Source: Gammaproteobacteria bacterium HGW-Gammaproteobacteria-13
Lineage (GTDB): Bacteria > Pseudomonadota > Gammaproteobacteria > Pseudomonadales > Pseudomonadaceae
DNA: 64,000 bases
NCBI GenBank assembly: GCA_002840155.1
Contig: PGZH01000006.1
Coordinates: 62,001-126,000, forward strand
Reading direction: 5' to 3'
Positions 34,283 through 42,863 of this stretch are shown here, one piece after another. The translations under genes were made by a program, and so were the position numbers. Position 1 is the stretch's first letter, and the number at the start of each line of letters is the position of its first letter. A model generated the notes under the pieces. That model did not search any database. It was not told where the DNA came from and saw nothing but the letters and a program-made list of their open reading frames with translations.

Positions 34283-34360
34283 CAACGGCCTGTGAGCCCT
34301 CTACGCTACGGCTCACGCGCGCCCTCAACAATCACAGTGCGGATGCTGAATACACTGCCA

Positions 34361-35662
34361 TTAGCCGGCGGGCTTACCCCGCGCGGTATCCAGCTTGACC
34401 GCCCCGCGCCGCTGGCCATAACTGCGCACACAGTTACGCCCGGCGCCCTTGGCGTTATACAGCGCCTGGTCGGCGGCCTTGAGCACCTCCTCCGGGCTGC
34501 GTTGCTCCAATCCGCGCTCAGCCACGCCCATGCTGACGGTCACCGACACCTGACTCGCCGCGCTGCCGGCCCGCCGTGCACGCCCCTGTTTATCGTCCTG
34601 CGGGCGCTGCTGCTTGTCGCGCAGCTGAATGCGGTAGACCTCGATGGCCTGGCGCACCACTTCAAGATGGGGCAGGCATTCCTCAAGCGTCTTGCCGGGG
34701 AACACCAGGGTGAATTCCTCACCGCCATAGCGATAGGCCTTGCCTCCGCCGCCGATCTTGCGCAGCTGAGCGGCGACCAGGCGCAGCACCTGATCGCCGA
34801 CATCGTGGCCGTGGGTGTCGTTGAATTTCTTGAAGTGGTCGACGTCGGCCATGGCGATCACATAGCTGCGGCCCAGGCGCTGCAGGCGCTCATTCAAGGC
34901 GCGGCGTCCCGGCAGGCCGGTAAGTTCGTCACGGAAGGCCATCTGATAGGCCTCGTGTGCTACCGCAGCAACCAGAATCAGCATGATCTGGCTGCTCATC
35001 ACATTCAGCGCATTGGGCAGAATAAAGGTGTTCGGCAGCATCCACAGCAGACCGCAAAGCCCCAGCAGCTGCGCCGCATGCAACGGCCGTGGCGCACGTA
35101 GGTACTGCACCGCTAGCAGAATCAGACCAAGGATAAATACCGGGTAGGCCAGCTGCACCAGCGCCAGCCACTCGACCTGCAGCGCCGGCCAGCGCACCAG
35201 CGACAACCAGTGCAGCAATGCCTCGGGAAAGCGCTGCGCCAGGCCCACCGCTACCGCACTGACTGCCAGCAGTACAGCCGCCCGGGCGATCAGGTCCTGC
35301 AGCAGATGGGTACGCTCCTGCCAGGCGGCGTAAAGACTGTAGAGCAGCGGCAGCAACAGGCTACACAGATGAAAAATCAGCGCAGCATCACTGCGCACCT
35401 GTCCCGTGGCGCGAAAATGATCGACCTGGGTATCGAGCAGAAAGTAGCCGAGGTACAGCGTCAGCAGCAGAAACACCTCGCGCTGACGGCCATAGACCAG
35501 GCAGAACGCGCCGCCGAGCAATAGCAGCAGGGTCGGCAGCACATTGAACAGCGAGGTGAAAAACTCGCTCAGCACCGCCAGCCGCGCCACCAGCAAGCCG
35601 CTGATTAGAAGCAGCAGTGAAGGCAGAAAATGGCTGAAGCGCACAGCAGCAAGACGCGACAA
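34361..35662 (-). CDS. Membrane-bound GGDEF diguanylate cyclase without I-site
   Basis: About 433 residues: seven or so hydrophobic segments (7TM-type sensor) followed by a GGDEF domain starting FRDELTGLPGRRALNERL, with active loop GGEEF in AYRYGGEEFTLVFPG. The four residues at the inhibitory position are GGGG instead of RxxD, so product inhibition by that site is unlikely. An extra basic stretch (KQQRPQDDKQGRARR) is inserted late in the domain. No ATG occurs near the natural N-terminus; TTG 35662 has GGAG 6 bases upstream and is preferred. The open frame running to 35998 passes through repeats and is not credible. Confidence 0.82.
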   Translation of the reverse strand: MSRLAAVRFSHFLPSLLLLISGLLVARLAVLSEFFTSLFNVLPTLLLLLGGAFCLVYGRQREVFLLLTLYLGYFLLDTQVDHFRATGQVRSDAALIFHLCSLLLPLLYSLYAAWQERTHLLQDLIARAAVLLAVSAVAVGLAQRFPEALLHWLSLVRWPALQVEWLALVQLAYPVFILGLILLAVQYLRAPRPLHAAQLLGLCGLLWMLPNTFILPNALNVMSSQIMLILVAAVAHEAYQMAFRDELTGLPGRRALNERLQRLGRSYVIAMADVDHFKKFNDTHGHDVGDQVLRLVAAQLRKIGGGGKAYRYGGEEFTLVFPGKTLEECLPHLEVVRQAIEVYRIQLRDKQQRPQDDKQGRARRAGSAASQVSVTVSMGVAERGLEQRSPEEVLKAADQALYNAKGAGRNCVRSYGQRRGAVKLDTARGKPAG

Positions 35663-35805
35663 GACGGGCTCCACACAGCGATAAAAGTGGACAACGCCGC
35701 GCAGTTTGCCTGTAACGAGCGCGATGCGCACGGAACCTGACAGGCAAATCGACAAGCTGCCTGGGACTTTTGATTCGCCCAAATAAAAACTGTCTGGAAC
35801 AGCTT

Positions 35806-35995
35806 TAAACGTCGCGCAGCGACGGCCCGAAGGGTGGCTGCCAGGGATGGCGGGACACAAAAGCGCCGGGAGCGCTTTTGCGCGCAAGCCCCAAAGGGGT
35901 GAAGCACATGGATGTGCTGAACATAAAAAATGGCCAGGAGCGATTTTTAACGTCGCGCAGCGACGGCCCGCTGGGTGACTGCCAAGGATGGCAGG
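35806..35995. repeat. Two direct copies of a GTCGCGCAGCGACGGCCCG element
   Basis: AACGTCGCGCAGCGACGGCCCG...GGTGGCTGCCAGGGATGG begins at ~35807 and returns with few changes at ~35949. Each copy contains the palindrome GTCGC-GCA-GCGAC. The 140 bases between hold a CGCCGGGAGCGCTTTTGCGC hairpin region. They fill the 35663-36000 gap, which otherwise shows only the upstream region of the GGDEF gene. Confidence 0.7.
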
Positions 35996-36000
35996 CATAA

Positions 36001-36032
36001 AAAAACCGCCACCCCAAGGGGCAGCGGTTTTT
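36001..36032. terminator. Terminator after the third acyl-CoA dehydrogenase
   Basis: AAAAACCGC / GCGGTTTTT arms with an internal CCCC-AA-GGGG stem, 22 bases after the minus-strand stop at 36055. Confidence 0.8.
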
Positions 36033-36054
36033 CGACCTGCGCTGGAACTAAGGC

Positions 36055-37860
36055 TTAGTAGCCCAGAGCGAAGTGCTCTTCGTCCATGTCCATCAGGTTG
36101 TTGGCGCCGGACAGCATGGCCTCTACGTGGCTACGGGTACGCGGCAGGATGCGCGCGAAGTAGAAACGAGCGGTCTGCAGCTTGGCCTTGTAGAAGGCTT
36201 CGTCTTCAGTGCCGGCAGCGATTTTCTCGGCAGCCAGGCGCGCCATGTCAGCCCAGAAGTAGGCCAGGCAGACGTAGCCGGAGTACATCAGGTAGTCCAC
36301 CGAAGCAGCACCGACTTCTTCGCGGTCTTTCATCGCGGCCATGCCCACTTTCATGGTCAGGTCGCCCCACTCTTTGTTCAGCTTGGCCAGAGGCTCGACG
36401 AACGCTTTGACCGCGTCGTTGGCTTCGTTGGCCTGGCAGAACTTGTGCACGATTTTGGTGAAGCCTTTCAGCGCTTCGCCTTGAGTCTGCAGCACTTTAC
36501 GGCCCAGCAGGTCGAGTGCCTGGATACCGGTGGTGCCTTCGTACAGCATGGAAATACGGCTGTCGCGAACGTTCTGCTCCATGCCCCACTCGGCGATAAA
36601 GCCGTGGCCGCCATAGATCTGCACGCCGTGGTTGGCTGCTTCGAAGCCAACTTCGGTCATGAATGCTTTGGCGATAGGCGTGAGGAAAGCCAGCAGTGCG
36701 TCGGCTTGCTTCTTCTCGGCTTCGTCTTTGCTGTACTTGACGATATCAACCTGCTTGGCGGTGAAGTACACCATCGCGCGGTTGCCTTCGGCGAAAGCTT
36801 TCATGGTCAGCAGCATGCGACGCACGTCCGGGTGGACGATGATCGGGTCAGCGGCTTTTTCCGGCGCTTTCGGGCCAGTCAGGGAACGCATCTGCAGGCG
36901 CTCGCGAGCGTACTTCAGGCCACCCTGGAAACCGATTTCAGCGTGAGCCAGACCTTGCAGAGCAGTACCCAGGCGAGCCGTGTTCATAAAGGTGAACATG
37001 CAGTTCAGGCCTTTGTTGGCTGGGCCGATCAGGTAACCGGTAGCGCCGTCGAAGTTCATCACGCAGGTGGCGTTACCGTGGATGCCCATCTTGTGCTCAA
37101 GCGAGCCACAGGAAACGGCGTTACGTGCGCCAACGGTGCCGTCAGCGTTAACCGAGAACTTCGGCACGATAAACAGCGAGATGCCTTTGGTGCCTTGCGG
37201 CGCGTCGGGCAGGCGAGCAAGCACGATGTGGACGATGTTATCGGCCATGTCGTGTTCGCCAGCGGAGATAAAGATCTTGGTACCGGAAACCTTGTACGAA
37301 CCGTCAGCCTGAGGCTCGGCTTTGGTACGCAGCATGCCCAGGTCGGTGCCGCAATGCGGCTCGGTCAGGCACATGGTGCCGGTCCACTCGCCGGATACCA
37401 GCTTGGTCAGGTAGGTGTGCTTCTGCTCGTCGGTGCCGTGCTCGGAGATGGTGTTCATCGCGCCGTGCGACAGGCCTGGGTACATGCCCCACGACCAGTT
37501 CGAGGTGCCGACCATTTCGCTGACAACCAGACCCAGGGACTCCGGCAGGCCTTGGCCGCCGTGGTCAACGTCGTGAGCCAGGCTCGGCCAGCCACCTTCT
37601 ACATACTGCTTGTAGGCAGCTTTGAAGCCGGTTGGGGTTTTCACGCCTTCGGCGGACCAGGTGCAACCTTCGGTGTCACCTACACGATTCAGTGGCGAAA
37701 GCACTTGCTCACAGAACTTGGCGCCTTCTTCAAGGATGGCGTCGACCATGTCCGGAGTAGCGTCCTGGCAGCCAGGCAGGCTCTGATAATGCGCTTCGTA
37801 GCCGAGCAGTTCGTCGCGTACGAAACGGATATCACGCAAGGGGGCCTTGTAATCAGGCAT
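36055..37860 (-). CDS. fadE1: FadE-type acyl-CoA dehydrogenase, paralogue 3
   Basis: A 601-residue FAD enzyme, same architecture as the two downstream paralogues, with [30 protein letters not shown] and the catalytic region [15 protein letters not shown]. It catalyses the first oxidation of fatty acyl-CoA. By position and length it is the counterpart of PA0506 (FadE1, reported to favour long chains); that is synteny-based. ATG 37860 has AGAGG upstream; the longer frame is unsupported. Codon use looks highly biased. Two abutting PsrA-type operators lie ~105-130 bases upstream, implying fatty-acid induction. Confidence 0.9.
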   Translation of the reverse strand: MPDYKAPLRDIRFVRDELLGYEAHYQSLPGCQDATPDMVDAILEEGAKFCEQVLSPLNRVGDTEGCTWSAEGVKTPTGFKAAYKQYVEGGWPSLAHDVDHGGQGLPESLGLVVSEMVGTSNWSWGMYPGLSHGAMNTISEHGTDEQKHTYLTKLVSGEWTGTMCLTEPHCGTDLGMLRTKAEPQADGSYKVSGTKIFISAGEHDMADNIVHIVLARLPDAPQGTKGISLFIVPKFSVNADGTVGARNAVSCGSLEHKMGIHGNATCVMNFDGATGYLIGPANKGLNCMFTFMNTARLGTALQGLAHAEIGFQGGLKYARERLQMRSLTGPKAPEKAADPIIVHPDVRRMLLTMKAFAEGNRAMVYFTAKQVDIVKYSKDEAEKKQADALLAFLTPIAKAFMTEVGFEAANHGVQIYGGHGFIAEWGMEQNVRDSRISMLYEGTTGIQALDLLGRKVLQTQGEALKGFTKIVHKFCQANEANDAVKAFVEPLAKLNKEWGDLTMKVGMAAMKDREEVGAASVDYLMYSGYVCLAYFWADMARLAAEKIAAGTEDEAFYKAKLQTARFYFARILPRTRSHVEAMLSGANNLMDMDEEHFALGY

Positions 37861-37965
37861 AGCGGTTAACCTCTGCGGTGGATTCTTAGTGTGTAGGTGA
37901 CCGGATATTCGGTCGTTTTCGGGAGCAATCCCGGCGCTCGCCTGCCCCTTGGCAACCGAGCTAAT

Positions 37966-37992
37966 CAAACAAGCGTTTGAAACATACGTTTA
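37966..37992. promoter_or_regulatory. Two abutting PsrA-type operators upstream of fadE1
   Basis: CAAAC-AAGC-GTTTG at 37966-37979 and GAAAC-ATAC-GTTTA at 37979-37992 both fit the published PsrA pattern (G/C)AAAC-N2-4-GTTT(G/C), the second with one end mismatch. PsrA represses beta-oxidation genes and is released by long-chain fatty acids. Confidence 0.75.
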
Positions 37993-38025
37993 TGCCTATT
38001 TAATGTCAAGCACCCCTAACGCCGT

Positions 38026-38805
38026 TCAGGCCACCAGATCGACAACCGGGGCCGGCGTCTGCAAACCGCTGAGCTGCCTGTACAGATCAAGACTAGGTGG
38101 TGGCGGCAGATCCTGCTGGACGGGCGCGGTGGATTTTTCCTCCTCCTCGGGCTTCTTTTCGTCCTCTTGTTTACGCTGCTCGGCACGCGCTTCACTGGCG
38201 GCCTCTGCCTCACTGCGCTGCTGTTGCGCCAACTGGGCACGCGCTTCGGCCATTTGCGCCTGGGCTTGCGCCGCCACCTGACGATCCTGCGCCGACGGTT
38301 CGGCTGGCGCCAGGGCCGCGCGAATCACCACCTCCATCTTGCGCAGGGTGGCTTCGGGGTCGTTGGGGATCGGACTGGTGTCGATGCCCACCTCACCGCC
38401 TACCGCATAGCGCTTGCCGTCCGGGCCGCGCTCATAAGTGTAAGTCGGTGCACCGGCATAGCGCCCACCGACGGCAGCGTGCGCCTGCTCGTGAGTGCGC
38501 ACCTCCTGATCACGGCTGACCAGTTTGGCAATTTCCAGTTGCTCAAGGCGTTGCTGCTGCGGGCTGGGCTCGCCTTCGCGGCTTTTGGCTTTATCGGGAT
38601 TGGCCGAGGTGTCGGCAGGTTTATCGGCCTCTTCACGCGCCGACGCCGATTGCTCATCGGCCAGCGGTTGGGCAGCAGTTATCGGCGCCTGGGCGGCGCG
38701 GGTGATATCGGGGGACACATCAGGGGAAACATTGGACGCAAGAGGCCGAGCCGGCAGTAGAGTTGCTGCAGGCGCAGGATAAGACGTTGCGCCGCCAATC
38801 TGCAT
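38026..38805 (-). CDS. SprA-family putative metalloprotease
   Basis: A 259-residue protein. A low-complexity Ala/Pro N-terminus (1-85) precedes the conserved SprA core, QEVRTHEQAHAAVGGRYAGAP..YTYERGPDGKRYAVGGEVGID, with a zinc-protease-like HEQAH motif. A long Ala/Gln/Glu-rich coiled-coil tail follows (AEARAQLAQQQRSEAEAASEARAEQRKQEDEKK). There is no signal peptide. The SprA-related family has no established function; HExxH suggests metal-dependent hydrolysis. It is codirectional with the mini rod protein 68 bases upstream and both may be cotranscribed. Confidence 0.8.
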   Translation of the reverse strand: MQIGGATSYPAPAATLLPARPLASNVSPDVSPDITRAAQAPITAAQPLADEQSASAREEADKPADTSANPDKAKSREGEPSPQQQRLEQLEIAKLVSRDQEVRTHEQAHAAVGGRYAGAPTYTYERGPDGKRYAVGGEVGIDTSPIPNDPEATLRKMEVVIRAALAPAEPSAQDRQVAAQAQAQMAEARAQLAQQQRSEAEAASEARAEQRKQEDEKKPEEEEKSTAPVQQDLPPPPSLDLYRQLSGLQTPAPVVDLVA

Positions 38806-38873
38806 GCAATGACTCCTCGCCCCTGACTGCTAAAACTCCGTAACAGAGCCGGACTACGCTAGGGGCAAGCGTA

Positions 38874-39173
38874 TCAAGCCGTGGTGTCGATCAGGGTGCC
38901 GAGCACCTCATCGGCAGTCTTCACCACTTTGGCGCCCGCCTCCGCCTCATTCTGACCTTGGCGCAGGGCGACCAGACTTTCTGCCAGATCGGGACGAGTC
39001 TGCTCGGCCGAGCTCGGCGCAGGGTTGACCTGATTGGCCGGCGGCGTGGAGGTCGGCTGCTGTGGCTGGGTAACCGCATTGCTGGCGATATCCGCCGCAG
39101 CCTGATCGACCCGGCGCTGGCCGGACTGAATGGTGCTGATGCCCGAGTTGAAGGCGCTTCCAGAAATTTCCAT
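38874..39173 (-). CDS. Mini protein resembling the D0 ends of flagellar rod/hook proteins
   Basis: A 99-residue protein starting MEISGSAFNSGISTIQSGQRRVDQ. The N-terminal ISTIQSGQRRVDQAAADIASN resembles the flagellar rod signature (SG-x-x-AA-x-x-R-x-D-x-x-A-x-N-I-A-N). The C-terminus AEAGAKVVKTADEVLGTLID resembles the FlgC/FlgG end (ANAxVIxTADEMLGTLL). Between them is only a Pro/Gln/Thr-rich linker, so the whole middle of a rod protein is absent. No flagellar genes are nearby. ATG 39173 is taken because the motif starts there. Confidence 0.65.
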   Translation of the reverse strand: MEISGSAFNSGISTIQSGQRRVDQAAADIASNAVTQPQQPTSTPPANQVNPAPSSAEQTRPDLAESLVALRQGQNEAEAGAKVVKTADEVLGTLIDTTA

Positions 39174-39269
39174 GCCCAAGCTCCCGCTATGGCAAACCAC
39201 TAACGGCTTTAATTGAAGCAGAAATTGCTCGAAAAACGTACAAGCAAAAGGCTATGGCACTTGGCCTGC

Positions 39270-39959
39270 TTATAGCGCGCGGTGCAATAGATCGAGATTG
39301 AGATAGCCAGAAACCGCAGCCGGCGTGGCCTCGGCCAGGCGCGGCAGATAACCCAGACAGGGTGCAGGCAGACGCTCGGCCAGGGTCGCCAGATTGTCTT
39401 CAAGGCGCGAAGTGTGCGGGTCGACCAGATTGGCCACCCAGCCCGCCAGCGGCAGGCCGTCGCGCAGGATCGCTTCGGCGCTGAGCAATGCCTGGTTGAT
39501 GCAGCCCAGACGCACGCCGACCACCAGAATCACCGGCAACTGCAGGGCAATCGCCAAGTCCGACAGCGCCGCATCCCCGGCCAGCGGTACGCGCCAGCCA
39601 CCCGCACCTTCGACCAGAGTGAAGTCCGCCTGCTTGTCCAGAATCGCCTGTACCGGCCCTTGCAGCGCGGCAACATCCAGCAATACACCCGCCTCGCGCG
39701 CAGCCAGATGCGGGGCAATCGCCGGTTCGAATGCCAGCGGATTGACCTCTTCATAGCGCAGCGCCAGGGTGCATTCGCCAAGCAGCGCCAGGGCGTCGTC
39801 GTTGCGCAGGCCATCCGCTGTGCGCACGCAGCCGGATGCCACCGGCTTGGCCGCAGCAGTCGACAACCCCGCCATTCGTGCCGCGTGCAGCAGCCCGGCG
39901 GCGATGGTGGTTTTGCCGATTTCTGTATCGGTGCCGGTAACGAAAAAAGCCTGACTCAT
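39270..39959 (-). CDS. bioD: Dethiobiotin synthetase
   Basis: A 229-residue ATP-dependent carboxylase that closes the ureido ring of 7,8-diaminopelargonate to give dethiobiotin. The P-loop is GTDTEIGKTT near the N-terminus; LVEGAGGWRVPL is the conserved second motif and the Lys of AAKPVASG fits the substrate site. It is the last gene of the bio chain. Its ATG overlaps the stop of a 28-codon reading frame that duplicates the bioD start, which in turn overlaps bioC. Confidence 0.95.
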   Translation of the reverse strand: MSQAFFVTGTDTEIGKTTIAAGLLHAARMAGLSTAAAKPVASGCVRTADGLRNDDALALLGECTLALRYEEVNPLAFEPAIAPHLAAREAGVLLDVAALQGPVQAILDKQADFTLVEGAGGWRVPLAGDAALSDLAIALQLPVILVVGVRLGCINQALLSAEAILRDGLPLAGWVANLVDPHTSRLEDNLATLAERLPAPCLGYLPRLAEATPAAVSGYLNLDLLHRAL

Positions 39960-40042
39960 AGCAACTCCATCGCAACGGGTTTTGCCGGCTCTCTATCGAC
40001 AAGCAGGGTGTCGGTGCCGGTGACAAAAAACGCTGCACTCAT
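39956..40042 (-). pseudogene. Truncated duplicate of the bioD 5' end (28-codon micro-ORF)
   Basis: Translation gives [28 protein letters not shown]; the first 12 residues match bioD (MSQAFFVTGTDT) with one change. Similarity stops before the P-loop is complete. Its ATG overlaps the bioC stop by one base (TGATG) and its TGA lies inside the bioD start (ATGA). It is therefore a partial tandem duplication that preserves coupling, acting as a pass-through cistron rather than an enzyme. Confidence 0.8.
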
Positions 40043-40854
40043 CAAGTAGCTTCCTTATGCAATACGCCGTAAACCACCTGATAAGTCGCGGGCAGGCCTT
40101 GCGGCTGACGGAACTGTTCGTAGGCATTGAGCAACGCCAGCATGCGCGCCCGCCCGGTCAAACCGCCGGGCCGGCCGGGGTTGAGGTTGTGCGCGCCGAG
40201 GGCTTTCAGCTCATGGGTCAGGCTGCGTAAATCGGGGTAATAAAGCGTCTCAGGCGTGGTTTGCAGGCTGAGCAGCGTCAGCCCGCTGTCACCGCACAGC
40301 TGCTGATAATCCTCGAAACGACGGAAGCGATTGACGTGGACAAAGCCATCCACCGCCTGCCAGCTGTCGCGCAGCTCCTGCAGGGTGCCAACACACAGAC
40401 TGCTAAACGCCAGCACGCCACCTGGGCGCAGCACCCGAGCGGCTTCACTGAGCACCGCGGAGAAATCCGCGCACCACTGCAGCGCCAGGCTGGAAAACAG
40501 CAGGTCGCAGGACGCGCTTTGCAGCGGCAAGCGCTCGGCATCACCGGCAATAAACTGCTGCGCACCGCCCAATGGCCGGGCGTGCTGCAGCATGCCTTCG
40601 GCGATATCCACAGCAACGCCCTGGCTGATCGGAAAACGCTCACCCAGCGCGCGACTGAAATAGCCGGTGCCACAGCCTAGATCGAGCCAACGTGCCGGTC
40701 TGATCGCCTTCGGCAACTGCCCTAGCAACTGCTGGCCGACACTGCGCTGCAGAGCCGCCACGCTGTCGTAACTTTGCGCCGCGCGGGAGAACGACGCCGC
40801 TACCTGACGTTTATCCGGCAGGCCGCCAAGTGGGTTATGCGCCAGATCAGTCAT
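40042..40854 (-). CDS. bioC: Malonyl-ACP O-methyltransferase
   Basis: A 270-residue SAM-dependent methyltransferase. Motif I is [15 protein letters not shown], with [13 protein letters not shown] and the later [14 protein letters not shown]. BioC methylates malonyl-ACP to start pimelate-moiety synthesis on the fatty acid machinery. ATG 40854 overlaps the bioH stop by 8 bases; the frame upstream runs inside bioH and is not used. Ends EAT with TGATG leading to the micro-ORF. Confidence 0.95.
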   Translation of the reverse strand: MTDLAHNPLGGLPDKRQVAASFSRAAQSYDSVAALQRSVGQQLLGQLPKAIRPARWLDLGCGTGYFSRALGERFPISQGVAVDIAEGMLQHARPLGGAQQFIAGDAERLPLQSASCDLLFSSLALQWCADFSAVLSEAARVLRPGGVLAFSSLCVGTLQELRDSWQAVDGFVHVNRFRRFEDYQQLCGDSGLTLLSLQTTPETLYYPDLRSLTHELKALGAHNLNPGRPGGLTGRARMLALLNAYEQFRQPQGLPATYQVVYGVLHKEAT

Positions 40855-41578
40855 CACCGGCCTCATGCAGAAAGGCCTGAATCGCCGCGGCAATTTCATG
40901 CGGGCGCTCCAGGGCAAAGGCGTGGCTGGCGTTATCGATCAGACCGATCTCGACATCCGGCAGCAGCGCCAGCAAGGCCGGAGCGGCAGCCGCAGGCACC
41001 AGCGCATCCTGGCCGGCAAACAGATGCAGCTGCGGGCCGACAAAGGCTTGCAGCGCCGCCCGCGTGTCCAGGTTGGCGAGCAGATCCAGCCCGGCCAGCA
41101 GTGCCTCGGGCTGCACCTGCGGAGCCGCCGCCAGCAACTGCCGCGACAGGCCGCGAGCATCCGCCGCGCCCTGGGCGCAAAGTAGGGTAAACCGCTTCAG
41201 GGTGGCGGACGCATCAACGGCGCAGCCCTGGCGGAAAGCCTTAAACGTCTCGGCGGGCATAGCCGCAGGCCAGCCTGGCTCAGCGACAAAGCACAGATTG
41301 CTGGCCAGGGTCAGTAAGCCGCTGCAACGCTCGCCACGGCGCGCAGCCAGTTCAGCGGCGAGCATGCCGCCGAGGGACCAGCCACCAAGCCAGGCGTCCT
41401 CAGGCAGGTTGGCGTCGAGTTCGTCCAGCCAGTCGGCTGGGTCGCTAGAAACCAATAAAGGCAGCGGTTCGACCTGCACCTGCAAACGCGGATCGAGGCC
41501 GCACAAGGCCTCGGCCAGCGGCTGCAACGGCGCAGTGCCAAGACCCCAGCCAGGCAACAGAATCAGTCGATCACGCAC
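40847..41578 (-). CDS. bioH: Pimeloyl-ACP methyl ester carboxylesterase
   Basis: A 243-residue alpha/beta-hydrolase. Nucleophile elbow GWSLGG (Ser68), N-terminal LLPGWGLG oxyanion region, catalytic His in [11 protein letters not shown]. It removes the methyl group added by BioC, ending the pimeloyl elongation. It overlaps bioF upstream by 8 bases and bioC downstream by 8, a tightly coupled chain. Confidence 0.94.
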   Translation of the reverse strand: MRDRLILLPGWGLGTAPLQPLAEALCGLDPRLQVQVEPLPLLVSSDPADWLDELDANLPEDAWLGGWSLGGMLAAELAARRGERCSGLLTLASNLCFVAEPGWPAAMPAETFKAFRQGCAVDASATLKRFTLLCAQGAADARGLSRQLLAAAPQVQPEALLAGLDLLANLDTRAALQAFVGPQLHLFAGQDALVPAAAAPALLALLPDVEIGLIDNASHAFALERPHEIAAAIQAFLHEAGDD

Positions 41579-42752
41579 GGGCGGCAGCCTCGCCAGTCAG
41601 CAGCGGCCAGCATTCGGCCAGGGCTTCCAGCAGCAGCTCCAGCTGCGTCAGGCTATGCGCGGCGGAAAGAGTCACACGCAGGCGGGCACTGCCGGCCGGC
41701 ACGGTGGGCGGACGAATTGCGGTGACCAACAGACCGCGCTCGCGCAGCATCTGCGACAGCTGCATCGCACGGCCACTGTCGCCGATCAGGATCGGCTGAA
41801 TCGGCGTAGCACTGTCCATCAACTCCAGGCCGATGGCCTGGGCGCCCTGGCGAAAACGCTGGATCAGGGCCTGCAGATGCTCGCGACGCCAATGCTCGCT
41901 GCGCAGCAACTCCAGGCTTTTCAGGGTGGCGCACGCCAGCGCCGGTGGCTGACTGGTGGTGTAGATATAGGGCCGGGCAAACTGCACCAGGGTTTCGATC
42001 AGCTCCTCGCTGCCTGCGACAAAGGCGCCAGCGGTGCCGAAGGCCTTGCCCAAGGTACCGACCAGCACCTGCACATCGTCCACGCCCAGGCCGAAGTGCT
42101 CAACAATCCCGCCGCCGGTGGCGCCCAGCGGGCCGAAACCATGGGCATCATCGACCATCACCCAGGCATTGGCGCGGCGCGCTTCGGCGCACAGTGAAGG
42201 CAGATCAGCCAGGTCGCCGTCCATGCTGAATACGCCGTCGGTGACGATCAGGGTATTGCCGATGACCTTGCGCAGGCGATTGGCCAGGCTGACGCCATCG
42301 TTATGCAAATAACGGGAAAAGCGCGCGCCGCTGAGCAGGCCGGCATCCAGCAAGGAGGCATGGTTAAGGCGATCTTCCAGCACGCTATCGCCCTGCCCGA
42401 CCAGCGCGGTGACCGCACCGAGGTTGGCCATATAACCGGTGGAAAACAGCAGCGCACGGGGGCGCCCGGTGAACTCGGCCAACGCTTCTTCGAGCTGGTG
42501 ATGCGGCGTGCTGTGGCCGATCACCAGATGCGAGGCGCCGCCGCCCACGCCCCACTTCTGCGCACCGGCGCGCCAGGCTTCGATCACCTGCGGATGATTG
42601 GCCAGGCCGAGGTAATCGTTGGAGCAGAAGGCCAGCAGCTCACGGCCATCGACCTGCACCAACGGCCCCTGCGGTGATTCCAGCAGCGGGCGTTGGCGAT
42701 AAAGGTTGGCAGCGCGGCGCTCGGCCAGGCGAGTAGAAAGATCGAACGGCAT
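41571..42752 (-). CDS. bioF: 8-amino-7-oxononanoate synthase
   Basis: A 393-residue PLP enzyme that condenses pimeloyl-ACP with L-alanine. The PLP lysine is Lys236 in [14 protein letters not shown]; the preceding [12 protein letters not shown] and N-terminal [13 protein letters not shown] are family marks. ATG 42752 follows GAGG; the longer frame runs into the REP element at 42776 and is not used. It is separated from bioB by that element. Confidence 0.95.
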   Translation of the reverse strand: MPFDLSTRLAERRAANLYRQRPLLESPQGPLVQVDGRELLAFCSNDYLGLANHPQVIEAWRAGAQKWGVGGGASHLVIGHSTPHHQLEEALAEFTGRPRALLFSTGYMANLGAVTALVGQGDSVLEDRLNHASLLDAGLLSGARFSRYLHNDGVSLANRLRKVIGNTLIVTDGVFSMDGDLADLPSLCAEARRANAWVMVDDAHGFGPLGATGGGIVEHFGLGVDDVQVLVGTLGKAFGTAGAFVAGSEELIETLVQFARPYIYTTSQPPALACATLKSLELLRSEHWRREHLQALIQRFRQGAQAIGLELMDSATPIQPILIGDSGRAMQLSQMLRERGLLVTAIRPPTVPAGSARLRVTLSAAHSLTQLELLLEALAECWPLLTGEAAARA

Positions 42753-42775
42753 GCAAGCCTCGGGGGAGCATGGAA

Positions 42776-42849
42776 GTAGGAGCGGGGGGGGACGCCTAGT
42801 CCCATGCCCGCGAATGCTCACAGCCTTCGCGGGCATGGCCCGCTCCTAC
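42776..42849. repeat. REP-like element with CTAG arm, copy 5, between bioB and bioF
   Basis: GTAGGAGCGGG with an eight-G tract, ACGCCTAGTCC and CATGCCCGCG, then the plain arm CGCGGGCATGGCCCGCTCCTAC. Being inside the bio unit, it could lower expression of bioF and later genes relative to bioB or stabilise the bioB mRNA 3' end. Confidence 0.8.
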
Positions 42850-42863
42850 CCTACCTGGGGAAA

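Noticed and set aside
35663..35998. N-terminal extension of the GGDEF gene at 34361
   Set aside because: It translates two copies of an intergenic repeat, and the membrane domain begins after a TTG with a good ribosome site.
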